Of a DNA stretch of 64,000 nucleotides, positions 9,354 through 17,747 are shown piece by piece. Origin of the DNA: Planococcus sp. ISL-110 (GTDB lineage Bacteria > Bacillota > Bacilli > Bacillales_A > Planococcaceae); contig NZ_JAGGPX010000015.1 of NCBI RefSeq assembly GCF_018613575.1, positions 124,001 through 188,000 of the forward strand, in the 5' to 3' direction. A program made the translations under genes and the position numbers. The notes below the pieces were generated by a model that saw only the letters and a program-made list of their open reading frames with translations, searched no databases and had not been told where the DNA came from. Within the stretch, counting starts at the first letter, position 1, and every line of letters starts with the position of its first letter.

Positions 9354-10363
9354 GTTAAATCACGAGCGGTCAACGGTCCGGACGCGCCTTTTCAAGAAAC
9401 GGAAATTAAACGCCGCGATCTTGACACCTAAGACGTCCTGATTGAATTCAAATATTCAGGGATATGCCATTCAGACATTCATACTGCACACGGCGAATGG
9501 GGCCCAGTAAACTATCCTCTTGTACCTGGCCATGAAATTGCTGGGATTGTTACAGAAGTTGGAGCAGAGGTCACTAAATACAAAGTTGGAGATCGTGTAG
9601 GAGTGGGCTGTATGGTTGATTCTTGCGGCGAATGCGAGAATTGCGAAAAAGGCGAAGAATAGTATTGCCTCAAAGGAAATGTTCCGACTTATGCCGGTAT
9701 CGACAAATACGGCGAACAGACTCAAGGCGGCTATTCTACTCACATCGTGGTAACAGAAGGTTTTGTCGTCCGAATTCCAGATAATATTGGACTCGATGCT
9801 GCGGCACGATTGCTTTGTGCTGGTATTACAACTTTTTCACCGCTCAATCATTGGAATGCGAAAGTGGCGGTCGTTGGTATGGGCGGCCTTGGACCCATGG
9901 CTGTTAAGATTTCACATGCCATGGGTGCTGAAGTTACCGTCTTGTCACAAACATTGAATAAGCAAGAAGACAGCTTGAAATTCGGGGCAAAAGAGCACTA
10001 TGCCACTAGCGACCCTGAAACTTTCGAGAAACTTGCGGGCACCTTTGATTTGATCATCAACATGGTAAGCGCCAAACTCGACATGGACTCTTACTTCTTA
10101 TTGCTGGCGCTCTAGTAAACGTGCGTGCGCCTGCAGAGCCGCTATCCGTAAATGTATTTTCTCTTATCGGCCATCGCCGGTCGTTTGCAGGTTCGATGAT
10201 CGAGGGAATCCGTGAAACTCAGGAAATGTTGGATTTCTGTGCAGAACACAACATTGTTCCGAACATTGAAGTCATTTCAGCGGACCAGATTGCTGAAGCT
10301 TATGATCGCGTATTAGCTTCAGATGTGAAGTACCGATTCGTAATCGACGTCATTACAATATAA
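9354..10363 (+). pseudogene. adhA: Decayed zinc alcohol dehydrogenase (AdhA-like)
   Basis: In one frame the sequence reads AVNGPDAPFQETEIKRRDLD, then, after an in-frame TAA at 9429-9431, [20 protein letters not shown] with the catalytic-zinc cysteine, [15 protein letters not shown] of the structural zinc site, a TAG at 9660-9662, and the Rossmann motif [13 protein letters not shown] third stop at 10113 and a frame change precede the C-terminal piece from 10121 (AEPLSVNVFSLIGHRRSFAG, then YRFVIDV at the end). No start codon is visible. The family is the NADP-dependent aldehyde/alcohol reductase group. It has at least three inactivating lesions. Confidence 0.85.
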
Positions 10364-10500
10364 GCAGCAACAATCCATGATCTTGTCCTAACAAAGTGAC
10401 AGTGAACACTTTACGAATTCTCAGCTGGAACCACTAAAACAATGGGGGAGTGGTTCCAATTTGAACGACCCTTGTATGACTGGATTCTTTCTCAACAATA

Positions 10501-10540
10501 TAAAAAAACCGGCATCTCATAAGAGATGCCGGTTTTTTTA
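10501..10540 (-). terminator. Intrinsic terminator between adhA remnant and M23 gene
   Basis: Stem ACCGGCATCTC/GAGATGCCGGT with loop ATAA and A and T runs on both sides, so it can act in both directions. It serves the minus-strand peptidase gene that ends at 10545. Confidence 0.85.
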
Positions 10541-10544
10541 TATA

Positions 10545-11900
10545 TTATCGTACGTATGGAGCAGGGTTGACAGCGTTTGAACGCGCGCCATTCCAAGGTC
10601 CTACGTGAATTTCAAAGTGAAGATGTGTGCCGGTTGAACGGCCTGTGTTGCCCATTCCGCCGACTTGTTGCCCCTGGGAAACTGATTGGCCTACGGACAC
10701 ATTGATTGAGTTCATATGTGCATAGACAGTCGCGTGCGTCTGGCCATTGATGGAATGTGTAAGAATCACGACATTTCCATATCCGCCCATATTGCCGGCA
10801 TAGGAAACCATACCGCTGGCTGCAGCAACAATCGGTGTTCCAGGTGAGTTTGCAATATCCATTCCAAGATGGGATTCTGCTCCAGCACCGATGTCACGGC
10901 CACCGTATCCAGAAGTGAATCGGCCGGTCGAAGGCAGGATGAATGTTGAACTGCCGACATTGGAAGAAACAGAAGCTTGTGTAACGCTTGCGGCAGGAGC
11001 AGGTGGAGGTGTCAAAGCTACTGAAGCAGCAGCAGATGCTGCTGCTTGACGCTTGGCTTCCGCTTTACGTGCGGCTGCTTCTTTAGCTAAACGTGCTTCT
11101 TCTGCTTTGCGTGCGATTTCTGCAAGACGTGCTTGCTCTGCACCGATTTTTTTCTCAAGATCGGCACTGATGTCCGCCGTTTCACTGTGTTCTGTTTCAA
11201 GCGTTGATTTTTCTTTGGCTAAGCGCTTTTGTTCTGCTTTCAAGTCACTTTCAAGTTTAGCTTGTTCATTTTTTTGCGCATCAAGTGAATTTTTTAAGTT
11301 GACCAATTCCGCTTTTTTAGCTTCCTGTTCAGCCAGCTTCGTTTCGACTTCCGCTTTTTGTTCTGCTAAAAGTTTCTTGTCTGCTGCTTGCTCAAGCATG
11401 ATTTCACGGTCTGCTTCAATTAAGATGTTGACTGCTGAGAATCGGTCGATGAAATCGACAAAGCTGTTTGCTCCAAGAAGTACATCTATGTAATCAACTG
11501 AGCCGCCGCTTAACTGAATTGCACGTGCCCGTTCTTTTAGAAGCTCTTCGCGTGCTGCAATTTTTCTTTCCAACTCTTCAATAGATTTTTTCAATTCGTC
11601 GATCTCGACTTTTGTCTGGTCGATTTCGGCTTGAGCAACGTCAATTTTAGTTTGTGTTTCGATGATTTGGTTATCCAACTCGCGGATTTTTGCGATGATT
11701 TTTTCGAGTGTGGTTTGGTTTTGAGAGATTTCGCTTGTTTTTTGTTGAATTCCGGAGTTCAATTCGCTTTGCTTTTGTTGAACCTCCTGTTTTTGTTTCT
11801 CTAAATCGCTCAGTTTGTCAGCATTTGCGGTAGGCAAAAACATTGTTAACGCCAATACAGCTGATAAAGCGATCATCAGAAATTTTGATATTGTATTCAA
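10545..11900 (-). CDS. Secreted coiled-coil M23 peptidase (EnvC/PcsB-like), second paralogue
   Basis: A 451-residue paralogue of the protein at 6405-7910, also starting with TTG (11898-11900) behind AAAGGGGAGC. It has a signal peptide ending near TANA, a coiled coil over residues 28-270 with GGSVDYIDVLLG, a short alanine-rich linker and a C-terminal M23 domain with SHLGMD and HLHFE zinc ligands. The role expected is hydrolysis of peptidoglycan cross-links at the cell surface. The two genes are in convergent orientation with the decayed adhA/xerS patch between them, so they form a large inverted pair. Confidence 0.85.
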   Translation of the reverse strand: MNTISKFLMIALSAVLALTMFLPTANADKLSDLEKQKQEVQQKQSELNSGIQQKTSEISQNQTTLEKIIAKIRELDNQIIETQTKIDVAQAEIDQTKVEIDELKKSIEELERKIAAREELLKERARAIQLSGGSVDYIDVLLGANSFVDFIDRFSAVNILIEADREIMLEQAADKKLLAEQKAEVETKLAEQEAKKAELVNLKNSLDAQKNEQAKLESDLKAEQKRLAKEKSTLETEHSETADISADLEKKIGAEQARLAEIARKAEEARLAKEAAARKAEAKRQAAASAAASVALTPPPAPAASVTQASVSSNVGSSTFILPSTGRFTSGYGGRDIGAGAESHLGMDIANSPGTPIVAAASGMVSYAGNMGGYGNVVILTHSINGQTHATVYAHMNSINVSVGQSVSQGQQVGGMGNTGRSTGTHLHFEIHVGPWNGARSNAVNPAPYVR

Positions 11901-12200
11901 ACTCTTGCTCCCCTTTCGTTTTCCGTGGCTATCTATAAGTTATCCTGAAAAATTTATACCAAATCAATGATTTTTCCTGGCAATTCAGTTGCCTGAGGAA
12001 AAATCCAGCAGACCCATTGTACCACCGCATAAACCTAGTTATTATTACAGTTTCTTATCAATTTGACTTCGAACATGACAAAGTGTCAGACAACTGACTA
12101 ATTAGTTCTAAAGACTTGTTTTAATATCTGGTTAAAAAGTAAGTGGATTGTCAGCGGATAAAGAGAGTGGGTAGACTATATGAAGGAGGAAAAAAGACCA
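11901..12200. other. Intergenic stretch without recognisable gene
   Basis: About 300 bases upstream of the minus-strand peptidase gene. It must hold that promoter, but I see no clear boxes, no coding frame with a ribosome site and no RNA structure apart from the terminator that follows. Confidence 0.4.
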
Positions 12201-12241
12201 AAAAAAGCCTTTCTCCAAATTTTTATTGGGGAAAGGCTTTT
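12201..12241 (-). terminator. Intrinsic terminator of the universal stress protein gene
   Basis: Stem AAAAGCCTTTC against GAAAGGCTTTT with an AT-rich loop, directly after the minus-strand gene end. Confidence 0.8.
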
Positions 12242-12243
12242 AT

Positions 12244-12708
12244 CTATTCGTCTGCTAGTACGTCAGCTTGTTCTCTGCGAACAATCAGCACGTCGCATTT
12301 GGCTGTGCGGACAATTCGTTCGGAGACACTGCCCATTATGAATCGTTCAGCAGCATTTAAACCGGTAGCACCACAAATGATGACATCGGCATTGAGTTTA
12401 GGTGCCAATTCTTTTGGTATGGCGATTTTTGGAATTCCGTATTCAATGATGACGTTTACGTTTTCGACACCAGCAGCCAGTGCTTCATCTTTGTACTTAG
12501 CCAGTAGTTCTGTAGATGTTTTTTTCGTGCGGTCAGCAATTGTGCGGTCATAAGCTTCAATCGAACCAAATGAACGGTTATCGATAATATGGGCCAGGTG
12601 CAAAGTAGCCTTGTTGCGAGCCGCTGCGGCTGCGCCTTTCTTAAATGCCAATTCGGATTCTTTAGAACCGTCTACTGCTACTAGAATATTGGAATATTTT
12701 AAAGTCAT
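12244..12708 (-). CDS. Universal stress protein (UspA family)
   Basis: A 154-residue cytosolic UspA-domain protein, a usual length. The N-terminal strand ILVAVDGSKESELAF carries the family aspartate, and the C-terminal part has the ATP-binding signature G-2X-G-9X-G-S/T seen as GATGLNAAERFIMGSVSE, so it should be an ATP-binding member. It ends with the strand CDVLIVR. The start ATG at 12708 has a GAGGAGGAAT site. It is divergent from the fnr-like gene, with about 180 bases between the two starts. Confidence 0.9.
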   Translation of the reverse strand: MTLKYSNILVAVDGSKESELAFKKGAAAAARNKATLHLAHIIDNRSFGSIEAYDRTIADRTKKTSTELLAKYKDEALAAGVENVNVIIEYGIPKIAIPKELAPKLNADVIICGATGLNAAERFIMGSVSERIVRTAKCDVLIVRREQADVLADE

Positions 12709-12891
12709 AAAGCATTCCTCCTCGTCTCTTAACTAGTAAATTCGCTGCCGGCACATAGAGTTCCTTCTTATTTTTATAAGCTTTTGGAAATAAATGTCGG
12801 AATGATGAACTTTTACGTAATAAATTAGGGGATTCATGGTAAAATAAAGTAAATGAAACATTCGGAAAGAATCAGGAAAGGTGGGGTCGAG

Positions 12892-13593
12892 TTGAAGGCT
12901 GATACAGGAAACGGAGATGCATTGGTTGGCATGGAGGAGTTGCTGTCCATGCGCCATCAAGTCAAAGAATTGAAGAAGGACAGCTATCTATTTCGTGAAG
13001 GAGATGCCATTGGCGGAGTCTTCATCATTCGTTCGGGAAAAATCCGGATTGAAAAAGTGACGCCGAACGGCCGGGAGCTTACACTGAAAATTTGCGGACC
13101 GGGCCAAATGGTCGGCGAAGTGACCATTTTTTCTGAAGCACCTAAATACATGCTCGATGCACGGGCAATCGAAGACACGATCTGTCTCTATATTTCGATA
13201 AACGATCTGGAAGAAGCGCTGCTTTCAAACGGGCGGCTGTCCATGGCTTTTATGAAGTGGATGGGCATCGATCAGCAGAAAACCCAGACAAAATTCCGGG
13301 ATTTGCTTCTCCATGGCAAAAAAGGGGCGTTGTACTCCACTTTGATCAGGCTTTCCAATAGCTATGGGGTTCAAACGGAAAAAGGTATTTTGATCGATAT
13401 GGTGCTAACCAACCAGGAATTGGCGAACTTTTGCGGAATGACGAGGGAAGTGGTCAATCGGATGCTGAACGATCTGAAAAAGCGTGGTGTGGTGACCTTA
13501 TTCGAAGGGAAAATACTTCTTCACGATATTGAGCACTTAAAGGTAGAAACAAATTGTGAGAACTGTCCCATCTATTTGTGCAAAATTGATTAG
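12892..13593 (+). CDS. fnr: Oxygen-responsive Crp/Fnr-family regulator
   Basis: A 233-residue regulator if started at TTG 12892 behind AAAGGTGGGG. An in-frame ATG at 12853 would add 13 residues. It has an N-terminal cyclic-nucleotide-type beta barrel (YLFREGDAIGGVFIIRSGKI), a dimer helix and a C-terminal helix-turn-helix (LTNQELANFCGMTREVVNRM). The very end, CENCPIYLC, repeats the C-X2-C-X4-C spacing of the three cysteines that hold the [4Fe-4S] cluster of Bacillus subtilis Fnr. It therefore very probably senses oxygen. A perfect Fnr box follows 75 bases after the stop, ahead of the cytochrome oxidase genes. Confidence 0.85.
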   Translation: MKADTGNGDALVGMEELLSMRHQVKELKKDSYLFREGDAIGGVFIIRSGKIRIEKVTPNGRELTLKICGPGQMVGEVTIFSEAPKYMLDARAIEDTICLYISINDLEEALLSNGRLSMAFMKWMGIDQQKTQTKFRDLLLHGKKGALYSTLIRLSNSYGVQTEKGILIDMVLTNQELANFCGMTREVVNRMLNDLKKRGVVTLFEGKILLHDIEHLKVETNCENCPIYLCKID

Positions 13594-13596
13594 CAA

Positions 13597-13629
13597 AAAA
13601 GCTTGCCCCTGAGGCAGGCTCTTTTTTTT
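13597..13629 (+). terminator. Intrinsic terminator after fnr
   Basis: Stem AGCTTGCC/GGCAGGCT with loop CCTGA, then eight T. Confidence 0.75.
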
Positions 13630-13667
13630 GTCTGAAATTTGTCAATCTGTTAAAAATACCTCTTAGC

Positions 13668-13683
13668 TGTGATAAATGTCACA
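13668..13683. promoter_or_regulatory. Fnr/Crp binding site
   Basis: The sequence TGTGA-TAAATG-TCACA is a perfect match to the TGTGA-N6-TCACA box of Bacillus Fnr. A -10-like TATAGC lies at 13698-13703, which puts the box near position -35 to -42, where Fnr activates. It controls the oxidase operon starting at 13747. Confidence 0.8.
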
Positions 13684-13746
13684 GTACAAAACATGGGTAT
13701 AGCATAGGCTAAAAGTAAGAATGATTTGCATAAGAGGTGAGAAGAA

Positions 13747-13869
13747 ATGAGTCAGGAAAGCAGGGAGCCGGAACCTAACCTAAAAGGTACTTTAGTGAGT
13801 GTGTTTATAGTGGGACTGATCATCGTTGTGATGTGGGTTGCCGTTTATTTATTGTATGTAGCCCGTTAA
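13747..13869 (+). CDS. Cytochrome c oxidase subunit IIa (small ba3-type subunit)
   Basis: A 40-residue protein with a GAGGTGAGAAG ribosome site ahead of the ATG. A polar N-terminus (MSQESREPEPNLKGT) is followed by one membrane helix (LVSVFIVGLIIVVMWVAVYL). This is the build of subunit IIa in ba3-type oxidases, in which the small helix replaces the first helix missing from a short subunit II. Its place, directly ahead of subunit II and subunit I, supports the call. It is easy to miss because of its size. Confidence 0.8.
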   Translation: MSQESREPEPNLKGTLVSVFIVGLIIVVMWVAVYLLYVAR

Positions 13870-13894
13870 GGCAGAGAGAAAGGAATGAATTGGA

Positions 13895-14368
13895 ATGCAT
13901 CTTCATAAATATGAAAAAATTTGGCTGGTATTCGGCATTGTCTCACTGATTGTGTTTTTAAGCGTAGTCGGAGTGAGCGCATTTTCTCAAGGTCATACTC
14001 CTGCGGGAGGGATGGACACCATCGATCCCAAAAAAGTGAACGAGACCGCGCCGTTTGATAATCCGGGTGTTACCCAATTGGACGACGATACATATCAGGT
14101 GGCCATTGTTGCCCTGGCCTTCGGCTATACGGCTCCTGACCTGAAAGTGCCGGTTGGTAAGGAAATCGTTTTTAAAGTGACCAGTACCGATGTGGTCCAC
14201 AGTTTCACCATAGATAATACAAAAGTCAATATGATGGTCGTTCCAGGCCGCATTACGACAAAATCCTACACATTTGAAAAACCCGGCACTTATTTGATTC
14301 TTTGCAATGAATACTGCGGAACGGGGCACCATATGATGTATACAGAGATAGAGGTGTACGAGGAATGA
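13895..14368 (+). CDS. Cytochrome ba3-type oxidase subunit II
   Basis: A 157-residue subunit II with one N-terminal membrane helix (residues about 8-30) and a periplasm-side cupredoxin domain. The CuA ligands are visible as a histidine in VVHSFTID and the block CNEYCGTGHHMM. It accepts electrons from cytochrome c and passes them to subunit I. The short length with a single helix is typical of family B oxidases. It overlaps the next gene by four bases (ATGA), so the two are translationally coupled. Confidence 0.9.
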   Translation: MHLHKYEKIWLVFGIVSLIVFLSVVGVSAFSQGHTPAGGMDTIDPKKVNETAPFDNPGVTQLDDDTYQVAIVALAFGYTAPDLKVPVGKEIVFKVTSTDVVHSFTIDNTKVNMMVVPGRITTKSYTFEKPGTYLILCNEYCGTGHHMMYTEIEVYEE

Positions 14369-16017
14369 TTGCTGTGCAAGATCGAAAACTCGCTTTATGG
14401 AATATTGGAGTAGCGTATGTCGCATTTTTAATCGGTACTTTAGGTGGGCTGCTTCAGGTTTTTATCCGCAATGATGCCCTTCAGCTGCCGGCTTGGTTGG
14501 ATTATTACCAAATTTTAACGGCACATGGCGTTCTGCTCGCACTTATATTTACGACATTTTTCATTTTTGGTTTCTTTATTACCGGTATGAGCAAAAGCCT
14601 CGGAAGCTTTGGGCCAAAAGTCCGTTTGTTTTCCTGGGTCGGCTTCTGGGTAACATTGCTTGGGACCGTGATGGCGACAGCAATGATCATAGCAGGAGAA
14701 GCTTCTGTCCTGTACACCTTTTATGCACCGCTGAAGGCAAGTGGATTTTATTATGTAGGACTTGCGTTGTTCATCATTGGAACGTGGATCAGCAGTTTCG
14801 CATTGGTTGGGCATTACCGAGTGTGGCGGAAAAATAACAAAGGGCAGTTGAGCCCGTTGTTCGCGTTCATGACCATCACCACTATCATCATGTGGATTAT
14901 CGCGTGTCTGGGTGTGGTAGCAACAGTCGTGTTCCAATACATCCCTTGGGCCTTCGGCTGGACCGATACCATTGATGTAGAGCTCAGCCGTACCTTGTTC
15001 TGGTTTTTCGGACATCCATTAGTGTATTTCTGGCTACTGCCGGCGTATATGGCTTGGTATGTCATCGTACCGAAAATCCTTGGCGTAAAAGTATTCAGTG
15101 ATTCATTGGCACGTTTGTCTTTTGTTCTCTTTATCCTGTTTTCAATTCCAGTCGGCTTTCATCATCAGCTGACAGAACCCGGGATTTCGAACTTCTGGAA
15201 ATTTCTACAGGTTGTCCTGACGTTTATGGTCATTGTTCCTTCTTTGATGACGGCGTTCTCGATGTTCGCGACATTTGAAATTGCAGGACGCAAAAATGGC
15301 GGGAAAGGCCTTTTCGGCTGGTTTACCAAACTGCCCTGGAAAGATATCCGCTTTACTTCCATCTTCATCGCAATGGCCTTCTTTATTCCGGGCGGAGCTG
15401 GTGGTATCATCAATGCCAGCTTTCAGTTGAACGAAGTGGTCCATAATACTTTATGGATTGTTGGACATTTCCACATTACGGTTGGAACTCCAGTAGCTAT
15501 GACCTTCATGGGATTGACGTTCTGGCTGATCCCTTATCTGACGGGAAGAAAATTCACCAAGTCCATGAAAGTACTCGGACTGGTCCAAATTATCACTTGG
15601 TCAATCGGTATGGTCTTGATGTCAACGGCACAGCATCTCTTGGGTCTTCTCGGCGCTCCAAGAAGAACAGCTTATTCAGGCTACAACGATCATCCTTCTG
15701 CGATGGATTGGTTTGATGGCCTCTTAACGAACCATGTCACAATGGCAATCGGCGGAAGCATTCTCTTCGTGTCTGCAATGATCCTAATCTATATCGTTGT
15801 CATGACCATGTTCTTGTCGCCTAAGGCTGTTGAGCCAAAAGATATGGTGGATTTCCCAATGGCGGAAAGCGACATGTCGCGTACGCCAAAATGGCTGGAA
15901 AATTGGTGGATTTGGATTGGTCTCGCTGTTCTGCTTATTCTAATCGCTTATGCAATTCCGTTAAGCCATATGATACAACATGCACCTCCAGGCTCGGAAG
16001 GATTCAAAACTTGGTAG
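14365..16017 (+). CDS. Cytochrome ba3-type oxidase subunit I (heme-copper, family B)
   Basis: A 550-residue polytopic protein with about 13 membrane helices. Heme and copper ligands are visible: TAHGVLLA for the low-spin heme, GHPLVYFWLLPAY for CuB, FHHQLTEPG for the CuB histidine pair, and VGHFHITVG for the two heme histidines. The form HPLVYFW instead of HPEVYI, and the lack of the tyrosine there, place it in family B (ba3), which works at low oxygen and pumps fewer protons. Together with the Fnr box this fits expression under oxygen limitation. Confidence 0.9.
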   Translation: MIAVQDRKLALWNIGVAYVAFLIGTLGGLLQVFIRNDALQLPAWLDYYQILTAHGVLLALIFTTFFIFGFFITGMSKSLGSFGPKVRLFSWVGFWVTLLGTVMATAMIIAGEASVLYTFYAPLKASGFYYVGLALFIIGTWISSFALVGHYRVWRKNNKGQLSPLFAFMTITTIIMWIIACLGVVATVVFQYIPWAFGWTDTIDVELSRTLFWFFGHPLVYFWLLPAYMAWYVIVPKILGVKVFSDSLARLSFVLFILFSIPVGFHHQLTEPGISNFWKFLQVVLTFMVIVPSLMTAFSMFATFEIAGRKNGGKGLFGWFTKLPWKDIRFTSIFIAMAFFIPGGAGGIINASFQLNEVVHNTLWIVGHFHITVGTPVAMTFMGLTFWLIPYLTGRKFTKSMKVLGLVQIITWSIGMVLMSTAQHLLGLLGAPRRTAYSGYNDHPSAMDWFDGLLTNHVTMAIGGSILFVSAMILIYIVVMTMFLSPKAVEPKDMVDFPMAESDMSRTPKWLENWWIWIGLAVLLILIAYAIPLSHMIQHAPPGSEGFKTW

Positions 16018-16030
16018 GAGTTGAGGAACA

Positions 16031-16114
16031 ATGTTCACGATGGTAATTTCATTGACGATTGTCTTTATCGCATTTACGGCGATGCTGGTCGAAATCTCTT
16101 CTACGGAAGAGTGA
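16031..16114 (+). CDS. Putative 27-residue membrane peptide of the oxidase operon
   Basis: It starts at ATG 16031 behind GGAGTTGAGGAAC, 14 bases after subunit I, and ends with TGA at 16112-16114. It encodes one hydrophobic helix (MVISLTIVFIAFTAMLV) and an acidic tail. The terminator comes next, so it is the last gene of the operon. Small helices of this sort are known to accompany terminal oxidases, for example CydX and subunit IIa, but I do not recognise this one. Confidence 0.5.
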   Translation: MFTMVISLTIVFIAFTAMLVEISSTEE

Positions 16115-16176
16115 ATTGCAGGCAGAACCAGCGGTTTTTCAAAGTGATTCAGGAAAGTTGGATAACATTTTACGAA

Positions 16177-16208
16177 AGAGCCTTTTGCTAAGTCGGCAAA
16201 AGGCTTTT
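16177..16208 (+). terminator. Intrinsic terminator of the oxidase operon
   Basis: Stem AGCCTTTTGC/GCAAAAGGCT with loop TAAGTCG, then TTTTAT. Confidence 0.8.
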
Positions 16209-16235
16209 ATCTGTCTTCAGATCCATGCGCTGTAG

Positions 16236-16355
16236 ATTTACGGTCGTTCGCATAAATTTGTGGTCGTTCAAATAAATTTACGGTCGTTCAGTCCAATTTG
16301 CAGTCGTTCAGCAGGATTTACAGTCGTTCAATGAAATTTGCAGTCGTTCAGCCAA
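16236..16355. repeat. Six tandem 20-bp intergenic repeats
   Basis: Six contiguous units of exactly 20 bases of the form ATTTRYRGTCGTTCA plus five variable bases: units begin at 16236, 16256, 16276, 16296, 16316 and 16336. The core GTCGTTC is invariant, while the dinucleotide before it alternates AC/GT/AC/GC/AC/GC. The period is not a multiple of three, no spacer is present and the array lies between a terminator and the next gene, so it is neither coding nor CRISPR. Confidence 0.9.
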
Positions 16356-16411
16356 AATTCCCGCAAAAAACTCATCCGCTCGAACAACAAGTAAGAGCAG
16401 CAGGGTGCGGG

Positions 16412-16473
16412 CCCGAAAGCGAGCGGCGAGCTTCGGAAAACAACGGCTTGTTAAGAGTTTCTCTACTGTCGAG
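16412..16473 (-). repeat. Fragment of the MITE-like element seen at 33494-33764
   Basis: Read on the minus strand, this piece matches the first 60 or so bases of the element inserted after the GntR gene: the shared path runs through TGTCGAG, GAAACTCTTAACAAGCCGT and TTTTCCGAAGCTCGCCGCTC with few changes. The remainder of the element is absent here. Confidence 0.6.
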
Positions 16474-16569
16474 TTTTTATAAGCCTGTTTGGCAAGGGCT
16501 GGAAATTGTATTCCTTCAAAATGTTCTATAATATTGGAAGGAAAAGAACAGGAAGTTGAGGCTTGTGCT

Positions 16570-17127
16570 ATGACCATTATCGAAATGATTTTTACAGCGA
16601 TAGGCTTGATTTGGATCAGTGAATTCCTGCTTTTTCGAAATCGCGGCATCGGGCAAGGCGATCCATTGGAAAAACGCACTTTTTTCTCTATTTTAGCGGC
16701 TTTGATCGGCACAATCCTTGCGGCGGCATTTTTGCAGGAACTGGAGCCGTTCGAAAGTGTTGCTGTTATTAGTCAATTGCTGGGAATCATTTTACTGGCG
16801 CTGGGGGTTTTTCTGCGGTTTTGGGGGATTTTGCATCTGAAGTCTCAATTCACACGTTACGTTACAGTTCGTGAAGGCGATGAGATTGTCAGCACCGGCC
16901 CTTACCGGAAGCTGCGCCATCCGCTGTATACCGGTTTGTTGCTGATTACACTTGGCATGGCGCTGTTTTTCAGCAGCCCCATTGCTGCAGCTCTTGGAGG
17001 CGCAGCAATGGTATGGGCTTTGCTGCAGCGAATCAATTACGAAGAACGGCTGCTGATCGAGAAGTTCGGACCGGATTATCAGCAATGGATGAAAGAGCGT
17101 GCGCGGCTGATTCCCTTCATCTACTGA
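16570..17127 (+). CDS. Isoprenylcysteine carboxyl methyltransferase-family membrane protein
   Basis: A 185-residue integral membrane protein. I place the start at ATG 16570 since the longer frame has no ribosome site and begins in repeat sequence. There are about five hydrophobic helices. The C-terminal signature GPYRKLRHPLYTG followed by NYEERLLIEKFG and PDYQQWM is that of the ICMT/phospholipid methyltransferase group, in which these motifs bind S-adenosylmethionine and substrate. In bacteria the substrate is usually unknown. The gene stands alone. Confidence 0.8.
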   Translation: MTIIEMIFTAIGLIWISEFLLFRNRGIGQGDPLEKRTFFSILAALIGTILAAAFLQELEPFESVAVISQLLGIILLALGVFLRFWGILHLKSQFTRYVTVREGDEIVSTGPYRKLRHPLYTGLLLITLGMALFFSSPIAAALGGAAMVWALLQRINYEERLLIEKFGPDYQQWMKERARLIPFIY

Positions 17128-17239
17128 CATCAACAGGGTGGAGAAACATCAGTTATTGAAAATAGGCGGTACCTAACCAAAAGCCTTTATTCGCCATTGC
17201 AGCGTATAAAGGTTTTTATGTACGTGAGCAGTTCTTTTT

Positions 17240-17255
17240 ACATCGTGTACGATGT
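17240..17255. promoter_or_regulatory. Possible OhrR operator upstream of ohr
   Basis: The inverted repeat ACATCGT-GT-ACGATGT has perfect 7-base arms and lies 50 bases before the ohr start. A related sequence, ATGTAGATCGTGTGAGATGT, follows at once. It does not match the Bacillus subtilis OhrR box, so the assignment rests on position. Confidence 0.4.
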
Positions 17256-17304
17256 AGTTTAATGTAGATCGTGTGAGATGTAAATGGATGGAGGAACATA
17301 TATA

Positions 17305-17724
17305 ATGAAAACACTATTTGAAACAACAATGATCAATACAGGTGGAAGAGAGGGTGCTGTTTATTCACCGGACAATATTTTCTATTTGGATGTAGCAAAA
17401 CCACAGGCTCTTGGGGGTTCTGCAACAACTGCGACAAATCCGGAGCAGCTTTTTGCGGCTGGCTACAGCGCATGCTTCAACAGCGCATTGGAATTGGTAT
17501 TGGAAGCTGGTAAAGTGGAAATAGAGAAAAGCGAAGTGACAGCAACAGTTGCACTGATCGGAGATAAAGATAATGGCGGGGTTAAGCTGGCAGTAAAGCT
17601 TGTTGTTGACATTATTGGTATCGATGAAGAGAAAAAACACGAATACGTGAAAAAAGCGCACCAGAATTGCCCGTATTCAAAAGCGATCAAAGGATCAGTG
17701 GATGTGGAAATAAGCGTTCTATAA
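17305..17724 (+). CDS. ohr: Organic hydroperoxide resistance protein (Ohr, OsmC family)
   Basis: A 139-residue Ohr, started at ATG 17305 behind GGATGGAGG. It reduces organic and fatty acid hydroperoxides by a cysteine pair. Both reactive cysteines are visible: GYSACFNSALEL (peroxidatic, near residue 54) and NCPYSKAIKGSV (resolving, near residue 118). The start MKTLFETTMINTGGREG is family-typical. The regulator gene ohrR follows 23 bases downstream in the same direction, probably as one transcript under its own repression. Confidence 0.95.
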   Translation: MKTLFETTMINTGGREGAVYSPDNIFYLDVAKPQALGGSATTATNPEQLFAAGYSACFNSALELVLEAGKVEIEKSEVTATVALIGDKDNGGVKLAVKLVVDIIGIDEEKKHEYVKKAHQNCPYSKAIKGSVDVEISVL

Positions 17725-17747
17725 TAATTAGTATAGGTGAGATGCAA

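Noticed and set aside
16236-16355. Repeat array that might be a CRISPR
   Set aside because: Units are contiguous 20-mers with no spacers, no dyad symmetry and no cas genes in the window.
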